Counted from the stretch's first letter, positions 40,395 through 49,468 are shown. The stretch: DNA of 55,994 bases from Actinomycetota bacterium (GCA_005772765.1 SXIR01000061.1:1-55994); one strand, 5' to 3'. A program made the numbers and translations. Notes: a model not told the origin generated them from the letters alone.

Positions 40395-42688
40395 CTCCGG
40401 CTCAACCGACCTCTCCGCCGGAGACGCTGGCCCAGGAAACCCCAGCGTTGCTCGACGGGGTGCAGGTGCTCGTACTCGGCGCCGAAGCCGCAGCCCGCGC
40501 CGGCCGGGCGCTCGCCGATCTCGGCGCCACCGTGACGCGGATGCGCACCCACCACGACCCCCTGGATCGGGCGGCTCGCGTCGCCTTCGAAGCCGGCATC
40601 GAAGTGATCACCGACCCGGACACCGCCGAACTCACGGCCCGCGCCGCGTCGGCTGATGTCGTCGTCGACGAGCCGGGCGCGCGCGGCGCGGTCGAGTTCG
40701 ACCCCAACGGCGCGCCGCTGACCCATTGGGTTCGGATCACTCCGTTCGGACTCGACGGACCCCGCGCCACCTGGCGGGCGAGCGATCTCGGCGTCATGGC
40801 CGCGACCGGCAATCTGTTCGCCACCGGCGACCCCGACCGTGCACCCTTGCGCCCCTCGCAGCCGGCCGCGTACGCGCACGTTGCCGGCGAGGCGGCGTTC
40901 GGCGCGATCTCGACGTTGCGCGCCCACGACCGTCAGATCATCGACGTGTCGATGCAGGAGTGCGTGCTTGTCGCCAACATGGGCGCGGCCGGCCGAGCGT
41001 TCCGCGAGCCCGCGCGAGGACGTCGCTCCGGCGCGAAGATCGGCCGCACGCGCGAGATCTACCCGACACTCGACGGATTCGTGAGCTTTGGCATTCGCGG
41101 CGGCAACGCGCGCGCCGCGAGCATGCGACTCATTGCCGAGTTGGTGCGCGACGCAGGGATCCACGAACCGGCGCTGGCCCAGGACTGGGACGTCTGGTCG
41201 CAGAACACGGCCGACGATACGGAACTCGCGGCGATGGAGGCTGCGATCGGCGCGTATTTCGCGTCGATGACGTCGAGGGCCTTGTATGCCATCGCATGCG
41301 AGACGAACCTGATGCTCGCGCCCGTCAACTCACCCCGTGAGATCTTCGCGTCAGAACAGCTCGACGCTCGCGAATGGTTCGTCGCCCACGATGCGATCGA
41401 TCGTTTCCCGCGATCGTTCGTCTCCGTCACCGGCGCCCGCGCCGCCGGGCCCAATCCACCCAGAGCATGGAGTGCCACGCCACGGCCACCGCGCATACCC
41501 GCCGCGGCCGGCGATGTGACCAACGAAGGATTGTGGGGCGGTGTTCGCATCCTCGAGTTCGGCAGCGGCGCCGCGGGGCCGATCGCAACGCGCTACTTCG
41601 TCGAACACGGCGCCACGGTGTTGCGCGTCGAGTCACCGAGCCGACCCGACTTCCTCCGCGCCATGGCTGTGTCGCCGTCGAACCCGCATGGACTCGAAGG
41701 CGCGCCGATGTACGACGCGTTGAACTGCGGCAAACGCCATGTCACCCTCAACCTCAAACACCCCGACGCGATCGCAATCGTGCGACGCCTCGTCGCCGAG
41801 TGGGCTGACGCAGTCGCCGAGAACTACGCACCGCGAGCCATGACCGGCTTCGGGCTCGGTTTCGACGACCTGCGCACGATCAAGCCCGACCTCGTCATGG
41901 TGTCGGCGTGTCTCAACGGTCAGACCGGACCGCACCGCAACTACCCAGGGTTCGGCGGGCAGGGCAGCGCGTTGTCCGGGTGGAACTGGGTGACTGGCTG
42001 GCCCGATCGTGAACCCGTGGGACCGTTCGGAACGATTACCGATTCGCTCGCGCCGCGTTATGTCGCCGCCGCGCTCGCCGCGGGCATCGCGTTTCGAAGT
42101 CGCACCGGTCGCGGGTGCTACCTGGATGTGTCGCAAGTCGAGGCCGGCCTCTACGCGCTCACGCCATGGCTGCTCGGGTTCGCGCTCGACGGTGATCTCG
42201 GCGAACGCTCGGGCAACACCCATCCCGACGCGATCGTGCACGGCGTGTATCCGAGCGCCGACGACGAACGCAACGACCGGTGGGTCGCGATCGCCGCCTG
42301 GAACGCTGCCGAACTCGACGCATTGGCGACGACGATCGGCGCGAACCCAACCGACGAATCGATCGCGGCATGGACTTCGCAACGTCACGCGCTCGACGCG
42401 GCCACTCGGTTGCAGCGCGTCGGCGTCGAGGCCGTGCCGGTCGCCGACTTCCTCGACGTACTCGCCGACCCGCAACTCGCGCACCGCGACCACTTCATTG
42501 CGCGGAAGCATCCTGTCCTCGGCGAAGGCCGCTACGAGCGCAATGGACTCCGAGCATCGGGGGCACCGAGCGGATACGACCGCGCCGGCCCGACCCTCGG
42601 CCAGGACAATCGATGGGTGTTCGAAGATCTGCTCGGGCTGTCCGCCGCCGAGATCGAATCGCTCGCTCGCTCGGGCGCGCTGTCCTGA
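40388..42688 (+). CDS. Type III (CaiB/BaiF) CoA-transferase, tandem duplicated
   Basis: The 766-aa protein contains two consecutive family III CoA-transferase units (about residues 15-370 and 385-760). The C-terminal unit is canonical: VRILEFGSGAAGPIATRYFVEHGATVLRVE, LNCGKRHVTLNLKHPDAIAIVRRLVAEWADAVAENYAP and GPFGTITDSLAPRYVAAALAAGIAFRSRTGRG, with Asp552 at the catalytic position. The N-terminal unit aligns (LDGVQVLVLG, AATGNLFATGDPDRAPLRPSQPAAYAHVAGEAAFGA) but has no Asp in AYAHVAGEA, so it is probably structural. GTG 40388 is a best guess; upstream in-frame sequence is antisense to the amidohydrolase gene. Acyl donor and acceptor unknown. Confidence 0.83.
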   Translation: MSAPAQPTSPPETLAQETPALLDGVQVLVLGAEAAARAGRALADLGATVTRMRTHHDPLDRAARVAFEAGIEVITDPDTAELTARAASADVVVDEPGARGAVEFDPNGAPLTHWVRITPFGLDGPRATWRASDLGVMAATGNLFATGDPDRAPLRPSQPAAYAHVAGEAAFGAISTLRAHDRQIIDVSMQECVLVANMGAAGRAFREPARGRRSGAKIGRTREIYPTLDGFVSFGIRGGNARAASMRLIAELVRDAGIHEPALAQDWDVWSQNTADDTELAAMEAAIGAYFASMTSRALYAIACETNLMLAPVNSPREIFASEQLDAREWFVAHDAIDRFPRSFVSVTGARAAGPNPPRAWSATPRPPRIPAAAGDVTNEGLWGGVRILEFGSGAAGPIATRYFVEHGATVLRVESPSRPDFLRAMAVSPSNPHGLEGAPMYDALNCGKRHVTLNLKHPDAIAIVRRLVAEWADAVAENYAPRAMTGFGLGFDDLRTIKPDLVMVSACLNGQTGPHRNYPGFGGQGSALSGWNWVTGWPDREPVGPFGTITDSLAPRYVAAALAAGIAFRSRTGRGCYLDVSQVEAGLYALTPWLLGFALDGDLGERSGNTHPDAIVHGVYPSADDERNDRWVAIAAWNAAELDALATTIGANPTDESIAAWTSQRHALDAATRLQRVGVEAVPVADFLDVLADPQLAHRDHFIARKHPVLGEGRYERNGLRASGAPSGYDRAGPTLGQDNRWVFEDLLGLSAAEIESLARSGALS

Positions 42689-42699
42689 CCCGACCGAAC

Positions 42700-43509
42700 T
42701 CAGCGCGGTTGCATCGCGCCGAGCATTTGAGCGAACCATTGATCGTGGGGCGTGGTCCGCCAACCGGCCAACAATCCGTCGCTCACCGGATCGCATCCGT
42801 ACCGCATTGGACCGTCTGCATCTTCGATCGCATCGACAACCCTGGCCGCCGCAACGTCGGCTGGTGTATATGCGTCGCGGATGGCGGACCGTTGTTCGTA
42901 CATCGCTTGCGCGTGGTCGCGGTAGTCGTCGTAGGCGATCGCTTCGGCGGGATGGTCTCCGCCGAGCAGCATGTCGGTGATGATGGGTCCTGGCATCACC
43001 TCGACGACGCGGATCCCGAAGCCGCTGACCTCGGCTTGCAGCGACTCACACATGGCGCTGACTGCGGCCTTCGACGCGCGATACATCCCAAGGAACGGCA
43101 CCGGCGCGAGGATCGATGACGACGTCACGTTGCAGATCACGCCGCCGCCGTTCCGGCGCAACACTGGCACCGCCGCCGCACACACGCGGGCCAGGCCGAA
43201 CACGTTTGCTTCGAAGAGATACCGCCAATGCGCGTCGATGTCGCCGTGCTCGATCGGCAGGTTGTCGGTTTCGACTCCCGCGTTGTTCACCACGACGTGC
43301 AGATCATCGGGAAGGTCGGGTGCGGCGGCGGTCACGTCGAGTGCCCGTACCGCGATCGCCGGATCGAGACCTGCACCGTCGCTCGTCCGTCGCATCGACG
43401 CGATCGTCGGATAGCCACGATGGACGAGCTCGGTTGCGATCGCACGTCCCAATCCGCGCGACGCGCCCGTCACCAGCGCCGACCCTCCGCGCAGTTCGTT
43501 GGTATCCAT
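42700..43509 (-). CDS. Short-chain dehydrogenase/reductase
   Basis: The 269-aa SDR has the Rossmann motif TGASRGLG (residues about 14-21), NNAG, the catalytic Ser in VTSSSILAPVPF and Tyr-x3-Lys in YRASK. It uses NAD(P)H; the substrate is unknown. Start ATG 43509 (MDTNELRGG). It lies between the CoA-transferase stop (11 bp, convergent) and the operator of the fadE30 operon (108 bp from this start), so it could respond to the same repressor. It has no close resemblance to IpdF. Confidence 0.87.
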   Translation of the reverse strand: MDTNELRGGSALVTGASRGLGRAIATELVHRGYPTIASMRRTSDGAGLDPAIAVRALDVTAAAPDLPDDLHVVVNNAGVETDNLPIEHGDIDAHWRYLFEANVFGLARVCAAAVPVLRRNGGGVICNVTSSSILAPVPFLGMYRASKAAVSAMCESLQAEVSGFGIRVVEVMPGPIITDMLLGGDHPAEAIAYDDYRDHAQAMYEQRSAIRDAYTPADVAAARVVDAIEDADGPMRYGCDPVSDGLLAGWRTTPHDQWFAQMLGAMQPR

Positions 43510-43616
43510 GACCCCAGCATGTCGCATCGCCGAGGTGCGGTGCCATCGAACGGCGGTCGGGCCTTTTCGGGACTCGGCCTGCGGATGGAGCGAGCGGCGC
43601 CGGCTTCGCTAGCGTC

Positions 43617-43637
43617 GATCTGACGGCGCGTCAGATC
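43617..43637. promoter_or_regulatory. 21-bp palindrome upstream of fadE30-ipdF
   Basis: GATCTGACG-GCG-CGTCAGATC has perfect 9-bp arms and ends 31 bp before the fadE30-like start. Twenty bases are identical, on the opposite strand, to the palindrome at 52648-52667 in front of ipdABC. It does not fit the mycobacterial KstR2 motif (AnCAAGnnCTTGnT, from memory). Confidence 0.8.
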
Positions 43638-43668
43638 GCACGACGCCGCGATCTCGGAGTCGACTCGC

Positions 43669-44874
43669 TTGGATCTGCGCCTCTCCCCCGAACATGAGGC
43701 CTTCCGCGCCGAAGCGCGGTCGTTCCTCGACGATCGCCTCGGTGGCCGTTTCGCAAAGGTTCGCGGGCGCGGCGGGCCCGGCGACGAGCACGTCCTCTTC
43801 GACGAGCGCTGGGCGTGGGAACAAGAGCTCGGCCGCCACAACTGGATCGGGCTCGGGTGGCCGACCGAATACGGCGGCCGCGGCGCGAGCCTGTTCGAAC
43901 AGGTGATCTTCTACGAGGAGTACGCCCGCTCCGGCGGACCCGGCCGCGTCGGCATCGTCAACGAGGGCTTGATCGGCCCGACGCTCGTGCACTTCGGTGA
44001 CGAGGCTCAGAAACGTCGGTTCTTGCCGAGGATTCTCGACGGGACGGAACTGTGGTGTCAGGGCTACAGCGAGCCGAACGCCGGCAGCGACCTCGCCAAC
44101 GTGTCGACGAAGGCGGTGCGCGACGGCGACGAGTGGTCGATCCACGGGCAGAAGGTATGGACCTCGCTCGCGCATTGGGCGCAGTGGTGCTTCGTGGTCT
44201 GCCGCACCGACCCCGAGAGCAAACGCCACAAGGGGCTGTCGTACGTGCTCGCTCCCATGGATCAGCCCGGAATCGAGATTCGTCCGATCGTGCAGATCAC
44301 CGGCACGAGCGAGTTCAACGAAGTGTTCTTCGACGGCGCCCGCGCCCGCATCGACCACACCGTCGGCGGCGAAGGCAACGGCTGGAAAGTTGCGATGGGC
44401 ACGCTCGCCTTCGAACGCGGCGCGAGCACACTCGGGCAACAACTCGGCTTCGAACGGGAGTTGGGGACAATCACCGACCTGGCTCGCCGCAACGGGCTCA
44501 CCTCCGATCCGGTGTTTCGCCAGCGCCTCGCCGAGGCGTGGATCACACTTCGGGTGATGCGATTCCACGCGTTGCGCACGTTGAGCGTGCTCGAACACGG
44601 CGACGTGTCGCGTGAGACGTCGATCCACAAGCTGTTCTGGGCGAACTTTCATCGCGGTCTCGGCGAGCTCGCCGTCGACGTGCAGGGCGCCAACGGCATG
44701 ATCGCCGACGGCCCGATCGAGACACCCGAGGACGAGCGTTACCCCCTCGATCTGATGCAGCGACTCTTCCTCTATTCGCGCGCCGACACGATCTACGGCG
44801 GCAGCAATCAAATCCAACGCAACGTCATCGGCGAGCGGGCACTTGGCTTGCCGCCCGAACCGAAGGTCGTGTGA
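43669..44874 (+). CDS. fadE30: Acyl-CoA dehydrogenase, FadE30-like (HIP-CoA catabolism)
   Basis: The 401-aa FAD-dependent dehydrogenase closely resembles M. tuberculosis FadE30 (Rv3560c): GGPGDEHVLFDERWAWEQELGRHNWIGLGWPTEYGGRG, ELWCQGYSEPNAGSDLANVSTKAVRDGDEWSIHGQKVWTSLAHWAQWCFVVCRTDP, RPIVQITGTSEFNEVFFDGAR, FERGASTLGQQL and RADTIYGGSNQIQRNVIGERALGLP. FadE30 introduces a double bond into the propionyl side chain of HIP-CoA derivatives in steroid C/D-ring degradation. The start is TTG 43669 (MDLRLSPEHEAF). The ipdF gene overlaps its stop. A 21-bp operator ends 31 bp upstream. Confidence 0.9.
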   Translation: MDLRLSPEHEAFRAEARSFLDDRLGGRFAKVRGRGGPGDEHVLFDERWAWEQELGRHNWIGLGWPTEYGGRGASLFEQVIFYEEYARSGGPGRVGIVNEGLIGPTLVHFGDEAQKRRFLPRILDGTELWCQGYSEPNAGSDLANVSTKAVRDGDEWSIHGQKVWTSLAHWAQWCFVVCRTDPESKRHKGLSYVLAPMDQPGIEIRPIVQITGTSEFNEVFFDGARARIDHTVGGEGNGWKVAMGTLAFERGASTLGQQLGFERELGTITDLARRNGLTSDPVFRQRLAEAWITLRVMRFHALRTLSVLEHGDVSRETSIHKLFWANFHRGLGELAVDVQGANGMIADGPIETPEDERYPLDLMQRLFLYSRADTIYGGSNQIQRNVIGERALGLPPEPKVV

Positions 44875-45650
44875 TGCCTGCTCCCGACTACGTACCGGGC
44901 CACGGACTCTTGGCCGGTCGTTCCGTGCTGATCACGGCCGCGGCCGGCACGGGCATCGGCTTCGCCACGGCGAGACGCTGCATCGAAGAAGGGGCGCGGG
45001 TGGCGATTGCCGACATCCACGAACGTCGTCTCGGCGAAGCTGCCGACGCGCTCACCGAACTGGCGGGTACCCGGCCGCCGGCGTACCTCGCCAACGTCAC
45101 CGCCGAAGCCGACGTGCAACGTCTCGTCGACGACGCCGCGACGGCGCTCGATGGCATCGACGTGCTGGTCAACAACGCGGGATTGGGCGGCACTGCGAAC
45201 CTTGTCGAGATGACCGACGAACAGTGGAGCTCGGTGCTCGACGTCACCCTCACAGGCACGATGCGCATGACCCGCGCCGCATTACGGCACATGCAGCCGC
45301 GCGGCCGCGGGGTCATCGTCAACAACGCGTCCGTCGTCGGGTGGCGCGCCCAGGAAGGTCAGTGTCACTACGCCGCCGCGAAGGCCGGCGTCATGGCGCT
45401 CACCCGTTGCGCAGCGATCGAAGCGGCGGCGTTCGGCGTGCGCATCAACGCAGTCGCTCCGTCGCTCGCGATGCACCCGTTCCTCGCCAAGGTCACGACC
45501 GACGAATTGCTCGACGAACTCACCACCCGCGAGGCGTTTGGGCGCGCCGCGGAGCCGTGGGAGATCGCCAACGTCATCGTCTTCCTGGCGAGCGACTACT
45601 CGACCTACATGACCGGCGAGGTCGTGAGCGTCAGCAGCCAGCGCGCCTGA
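44874..45650 (+). CDS. ipdF: SDR dehydrogenase IpdF-like (steroid C/D-ring degradation)
   Basis: The 258-aa SDR matches M. tuberculosis IpdF (Rv3559c) closely: GLLAGRSVLITAAAGTGIGFATARRC, IHERRLGEAADALTEL, DVLVNNAGLGGTANLVEMTDEQW, GVIVNNASVVGWRAQEGQCHYAAAKAGVMALTRCAAIEAAAFGVRINAVAPSLAMHPFL, GRAAEPWEIANVIVFLASDYSTYMTGEVVSVS. Catalytic Tyr-x3-Lys is YAAAK. IpdF oxidises a hydroxy group on the HIP-CoA-derived bicyclic intermediate. ATG 44874 shares its A with the fadE30 TGA; GTG 44871 directly before it is an alternative. The same pair, fadE30 and ipdF, is adjacent in mycobacteria. Confidence 0.9.
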   Translation: MPAPDYVPGHGLLAGRSVLITAAAGTGIGFATARRCIEEGARVAIADIHERRLGEAADALTELAGTRPPAYLANVTAEADVQRLVDDAATALDGIDVLVNNAGLGGTANLVEMTDEQWSSVLDVTLTGTMRMTRAALRHMQPRGRGVIVNNASVVGWRAQEGQCHYAAAKAGVMALTRCAAIEAAAFGVRINAVAPSLAMHPFLAKVTTDELLDELTTREAFGRAAEPWEIANVIVFLASDYSTYMTGEVVSVSSQRA

Positions 45651-45667
45651 CCGTTCTGGGCGAGGCG

Positions 45668-47254
45668 TCAGACACTGGGCGCCGCGCCGCCCCACTGATC
45701 GTTCGCTTCGGATGTTCCGGCGACGTGAGTGGAGTTCTGCGTGTAGCTGCGGCGAGTGTTCGCCGCGTTGTACACGTCCCCAATGACGTCGATCCCGCCG
45801 ACGTTCGATCCTGCGCTCGTGTCGTTGCCCGGGATCGCGACGACCAGGCTGAAGCTGCCGTCGCCGTTGAGATCGGAAAACTGTGGGTTCGCGCCCCAAC
45901 CGTCGCCGACGCGTTGCGTACCTGCCGGGCTGATGTCGCGCCGATCGAACTGGCGCATGGCGTTCTGCAGGATTGGCCACGACGGGTGGTCCGGAAAGAT
46001 CGAGATCGAGCCCGACTCGGCAAGCCCGTCAGCGTTTTGGCGCACCGACACCGCGAGCGCCTGATGCTCGGTGGCGCCGACACGTCCGAGCGCAATGCCG
46101 TCGAGGCAGAACTCGTCACCGGCATCGACCGCTCCGGGCGCGCCCGGCGTGGCCTCGCTCAGCACGGCACCACCGACACTCGTCGGTCCGCCGGCGGCGC
46201 CGCGCAACACCCAGACGGCGCCCGCGCGATCGTGCCCGGCAACTCGGTGCCACGGCGCGCAGACCATGAGTTCTGCGGCGGCCGCTCCTCGGATCTCACC
46301 GATCACGAGTCGGTGACCGAAACGCGCTTCGCTGACGGCCGGACCCGTTGTGCTCTCGCGACCAGGCCAGTACATCGCTGCGCTCGTCGTCGTGACCCCG
46401 GTCGACGAGCCTCGCAGCACCGTCACGGCACCGCCGTCGACGACACTCGTGTCTTCGTAGGGCGCGCCAATGGCGAGATCGTCGAAACCGTCTCCATTCA
46501 CGTCGCCGCCCGCGACCGCCGCACCGAACCAGTCGCCGGCCTCGGCAACCCCCGGCGTGCGGCCGACACCCTGTCGGAACATGGAGGTTCCGCTGATTGC
46601 GAGGCCCGCAGCGCTGCCCTCGATGACGAACACTGCCCCGCTACTCGTTGCGAGCCCGAAGCTTTCACGCGGCGCACCGATCGCGAGATCGGCGTAGCCG
46701 TCGTTGTCGAAGTCGCCGACGCCGAGCGCCTTGCCGAATTGATCTCCCGACTCGATGTCGTCGGGGACGCCGATCGACGCCTGCGTGATCACCATCGCGC
46801 CTGCCGTCACGAGGCCCGAGTTCGATCCGTAGAACACGGTCACCGAACCGCCCTGGTTCTCGGTCGACACCTCGAGCGAACCCACGGCAAGGTCGTCGAA
46901 TCCGTCGTTGTCGAAATCGCCAGCCGCCCACGAGGTTCCGAACCGATCGTTCGCGTGCGAGGCACCCGGCACACCCGACGTGTTCTGCGTGAACAACTGC
47001 GAGTTCGCCAGCGTGAGATTGGTGTTGGCGTACAGCACCGTGATCGAACCGGCGTTCGCGACCGCACCATCGTCTTCGAACTCGGCCTGCACAACGATCT
47101 CGGAAGTTCCGTCACCGTCGAAGTCGGCAAACGCGTTCGGATTCCCAGCAGCCGCGCGGGGAATGTCGATCGCGAGCATCGGGCCGGCAGCCAGCGCGCC
47201 AATCGTGATCGCGCCACCGAGGAGCTTGCGCACTGGGCGCCGTGCAGTCGTCAT
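45668..47254 (-). CDS. Secreted FG-GAP beta-propeller protein (528 aa)
   Basis: An N-terminal signal peptide (RRPVRKLLGGAITIGALAAGPMLAIDIPRAAAG) precedes about seven integrin-like FG-GAP blades. Each typically has a calcium loop of DxDxDG type (DFDGDGTSE, DFDNDGFDD, DFDNDGYAD, DVNGDGFDD, DLNGDGSFS) and a GAP-like DRFG or DQFG entry. The fold would be a seven-bladed propeller exported outside the cell, perhaps with carbohydrate or protein ligands. No anchor or LPxTG is visible. It ends NDQWGGAAPSV. A ribosome site AAAGGA precedes ATG 47254. It is a paralogue of the next upstream gene. Confidence 0.88.
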   Translation of the reverse strand: MTTARRPVRKLLGGAITIGALAAGPMLAIDIPRAAAGNPNAFADFDGDGTSEIVVQAEFEDDGAVANAGSITVLYANTNLTLANSQLFTQNTSGVPGASHANDRFGTSWAAGDFDNDGFDDLAVGSLEVSTENQGGSVTVFYGSNSGLVTAGAMVITQASIGVPDDIESGDQFGKALGVGDFDNDGYADLAIGAPRESFGLATSSGAVFVIEGSAAGLAISGTSMFRQGVGRTPGVAEAGDWFGAAVAGGDVNGDGFDDLAIGAPYEDTSVVDGGAVTVLRGSSTGVTTTSAAMYWPGRESTTGPAVSEARFGHRLVIGEIRGAAAAELMVCAPWHRVAGHDRAGAVWVLRGAAGGPTSVGGAVLSEATPGAPGAVDAGDEFCLDGIALGRVGATEHQALAVSVRQNADGLAESGSISIFPDHPSWPILQNAMRQFDRRDISPAGTQRVGDGWGANPQFSDLNGDGSFSLVVAIPGNDTSAGSNVGGIDVIGDVYNAANTRRSYTQNSTHVAGTSEANDQWGGAAPSV

Positions 47255-47372
47255 GATCTGTCCTTTGTCGGTTCGGAATCGCCGTCCGGCATCGAATGCG
47301 CCTCACCAGCAAGCCAGGCCCGTCGCGTCGCAACACGCTGCGCTTCCCGTGCGGTCGAGGTCGACGTCGGTT

Positions 47373-48929
47373 TCAGCGACCCCAGTAGTCGTCGGTCTCG
47401 GCGACGCCTGGTATCCCCGGCGAGTTCTGATGGATGCGGCGCTGGTCGTTGGCATTGATCGTCGTCAACGGCCCCTCGTGCATCCAGATGTCGCCGGTGT
47501 TTTGGGTCGCGCCGATGTCCTCGCCGGGAACACCGAGCACGAGATCACCGTCTCCGTCACCATCGAAGTCGAGAACTCGCGGCACTGAGCCGAACCCGTC
47601 GCTCGGCTCGTCAACTCCGAACACGCCCGGCGTCGATTGGGTGATACGCATCATGCGCTTGCGGAGCAACGGGTCGCTGGCGTTCTGACCGAAGAACACG
47701 GCCGATCCACCGTCGAACGGCGACCGCCAGACTCGAATGACGACGTCGCCCCGCCCGTTGCCGTCGATGTCGCCAATGACGGGATCGTCGACGTAGCAGA
47801 ACAGGTCTCCGCTCGTCACGCCGATGTCGATGCCGGCGCTGGAGGGGGTAATCCGTTCCCCGCCCGTCGCGGTCGGACCGTTCGGTGAGCCGCGCAGCAC
47901 GTACAGCGCGCCAGAGACGTTTGGGTTCGGCGTTGTCTCGCCCGAGCAGACCAGTAGCTCGTCACGTCCGTCGGCGTGCAGTTCGCCCGCCCCGAGGTGC
48001 GCGCCGAAGGTCGCTCCGGCCTCAGCTTGACCGGGGACGCCGTCGAGTCCCGGCCGAATCTCGGTCGACTGCCCGGGAGCGAGCCCCGAGGCCGAACCCT
48101 CGACCACGACAAGCCAGCCGCTGTCGGTCACCGCGCCGATGTCCTCGCCCGAGGCGCCGATCGCGAGATCCGCATACACACCGCCGTCGAAGTTGCCCGC
48201 AACGATTCCGGCGCCGAACAAGTCGTCGGCTTCGGGCTGGCCGGGAATGCCGCCGAGCCCCTGACGCACGATCCGGTCGAAGACGAGATCGGAGCCCGCG
48301 GCGCCGTCGAACACGAAGACGGCACCGCCAGCCACGCCGTTGGCCCGCTCACCCGGTGCCGCGACCGCCAGATCCGAATCGCCATCACCGTCGAAGTCAC
48401 CTGCGGCGAGGTCGGCGCCGAATCCGTCGCCGGCTTCCACCGTGTCGGGAACGCCCGGCGAGTCTTGGTCGATGAGACGGTTGCCCTGCTTCGTCAACCC
48501 GTTCGCGCTCCCCCAGAACACTTGGATGGCGCCACCGTTGACCTTCACCGAGCGTTCGTTCACCCCGACGACGAGGTCGAGATGCCCGTCGCCGTTGAAG
48601 TCACCTGCGTCCCACGCTCTCCCGAAGAAGTCGTTCTGGTCGGAAACGCCGTGAACGCCCGCAGCATCTTGGAACACCATGAAGCTGCCGTGTTGACCGG
48701 GCGCCTCGTCGCCCCCGTAGAACACGGTGACCGCGCCGACGTTGGGGATCCCGTTGATCGTCTCGCGCTCGGCGGTCACGACGAGGTCTGCGTTGCCGTC
48801 CCCGTCGAAATCCGGAAAAGTGTCCGAGTCCGCGGCCTGCGCGATGGTCGAACGCGCCACGTCGAATCCGACAGGAACGACGACGGCCAGCCCGCAGGCG
48901 ACGAGGCCAAGCAGTGTCTTGGTGTGCAT
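47373..48929 (-). CDS. Secreted FG-GAP beta-propeller protein, paralogue (518 aa)
   Basis: A signal peptide MHTKTLLGLVACGLAVVVPVGFDVARSTIAQA is followed by seven FG-GAP repeats with calcium loops DFDGDGNAD, DFNGDGHLD, DFDGDGDSD, DIDGNGRGD and DFDGDGDGD. Architecture, spacing and the C-terminal signature (QNSPGIPGVAETDDYWGR against QNSTHVAGTSEANDQWGG) show that this and the 45668-47254 gene arose by tandem duplication. Two blades lack the full Ca loop (NFDGGVYAD, ELHADGRDE). The gap between the two genes is 118 bp with no repeat seen. A palindromic element lies upstream at 48965-49001. Function not determined. Confidence 0.87.
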   Translation of the reverse strand: MHTKTLLGLVACGLAVVVPVGFDVARSTIAQAADSDTFPDFDGDGNADLVVTAERETINGIPNVGAVTVFYGGDEAPGQHGSFMVFQDAAGVHGVSDQNDFFGRAWDAGDFNGDGHLDLVVGVNERSVKVNGGAIQVFWGSANGLTKQGNRLIDQDSPGVPDTVEAGDGFGADLAAGDFDGDGDSDLAVAAPGERANGVAGGAVFVFDGAAGSDLVFDRIVRQGLGGIPGQPEADDLFGAGIVAGNFDGGVYADLAIGASGEDIGAVTDSGWLVVVEGSASGLAPGQSTEIRPGLDGVPGQAEAGATFGAHLGAGELHADGRDELLVCSGETTPNPNVSGALYVLRGSPNGPTATGGERITPSSAGIDIGVTSGDLFCYVDDPVIGDIDGNGRGDVVIRVWRSPFDGGSAVFFGQNASDPLLRKRMMRITQSTPGVFGVDEPSDGFGSVPRVLDFDGDGDGDLVLGVPGEDIGATQNTGDIWMHEGPLTTINANDQRRIHQNSPGIPGVAETDDYWGR

Positions 48930-48964
48930 CGTCCAAGTGTCGGGCCCGCCACCCTCGCCGGGGA

Positions 48965-49001
48965 GAGTACGGCTACTTACGCCGGTACCCCGCCGTTACT
49001 C
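48965..49001. promoter_or_regulatory. Imperfect 37-bp palindrome upstream of FG-GAP gene
   Basis: The outer arms GAGTACGGC (48965-48973) and GCCGTTACTC (48992-49001) pair with one bulged base. The centre is the palindrome GGTACC (48984-48989). It lies 35 bp upstream of the FG-GAP start at 48929 and 20 bp from the DUF2269 stop. It may be an operator with about ten-base phasing of GTAC-like elements (inference). Confidence 0.35.
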
Positions 49002-49021
49002 ACGCACGTGCCACCGTCCCG

Positions 49022-49468
49022 TCACGCGCCCCATTTCGTCACCATCGCAACGATCGCGGCCACGACCAACAGCGAGTCCAAGACTGCGAACGCCATGAGC
49101 TTCGACCCGATTGCAGCCGCGCCGGGGTTCGCGGCCCGCACCATCTCCGCCTGTTGTTGGGCAAGTTTGGTGAACACGAAGATCCCGAGCATCGCGCCGA
49201 CGAACAGCACCGAGATCCCGACCGGGACGAAGCCCGCCGACCAGCCATAGCCCGTCTCGAGCACCAGGAGCACACCGGTGACGCCAATGATCATCCCGGC
49301 GACGTTGTAGTAGCGCCGCCCGAGTACCTCGGAGGCTTCGATCCAGGCCAGGTGATCGGTGGACGAACGCTTCGCAAACCACGGAGCCAAGAAGAGCTGC
49401 GTGCAGTTCGCGCCGAGCCAGGCCGTGACACCGACGATGTGGATGACGAGCAGTGCGTCGCGATACAT
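49022..49468 (-). CDS. DUF2269-like membrane protein (148 aa)
   Basis: The 148-aa protein has four transmembrane segments: ALLVIHIVGVTAWLGANCTQLFLAPW, NVAGMIIGVTGVLLVLETGYGW, VGISVLFVGAMLGIFVFTKLA and KLMAFAVLDSLLVVAAIVAMVTKW. The first contains the conserved HIVGVTAWLG pattern of DUF2269/CopD-related proteins, with a His that could bind metal or heme. Function not established. It follows the serine hydrolase gene by 40 bp on the same strand and precedes the FG-GAP pair; the palindrome at 48965-49001 lies between. Confidence 0.72.
   Translation of the reverse strand: MYRDALLVIHIVGVTAWLGANCTQLFLAPWFAKRSSTDHLAWIEASEVLGRRYYNVAGMIIGVTGVLLVLETGYGWSAGFVPVGISVLFVGAMLGIFVFTKLAQQQAEMVRAANPGAAAIGSKLMAFAVLDSLLVVAAIVAMVTKWGA

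Noticed and set aside
44843-47458. 871-aa plus-strand ORF
   Set aside because: It is antisense to ipdF's downstream FG-GAP gene and is Arg/His-rich without domains; the minus-strand FG-GAP protein with a signal peptide is clearly the real gene.
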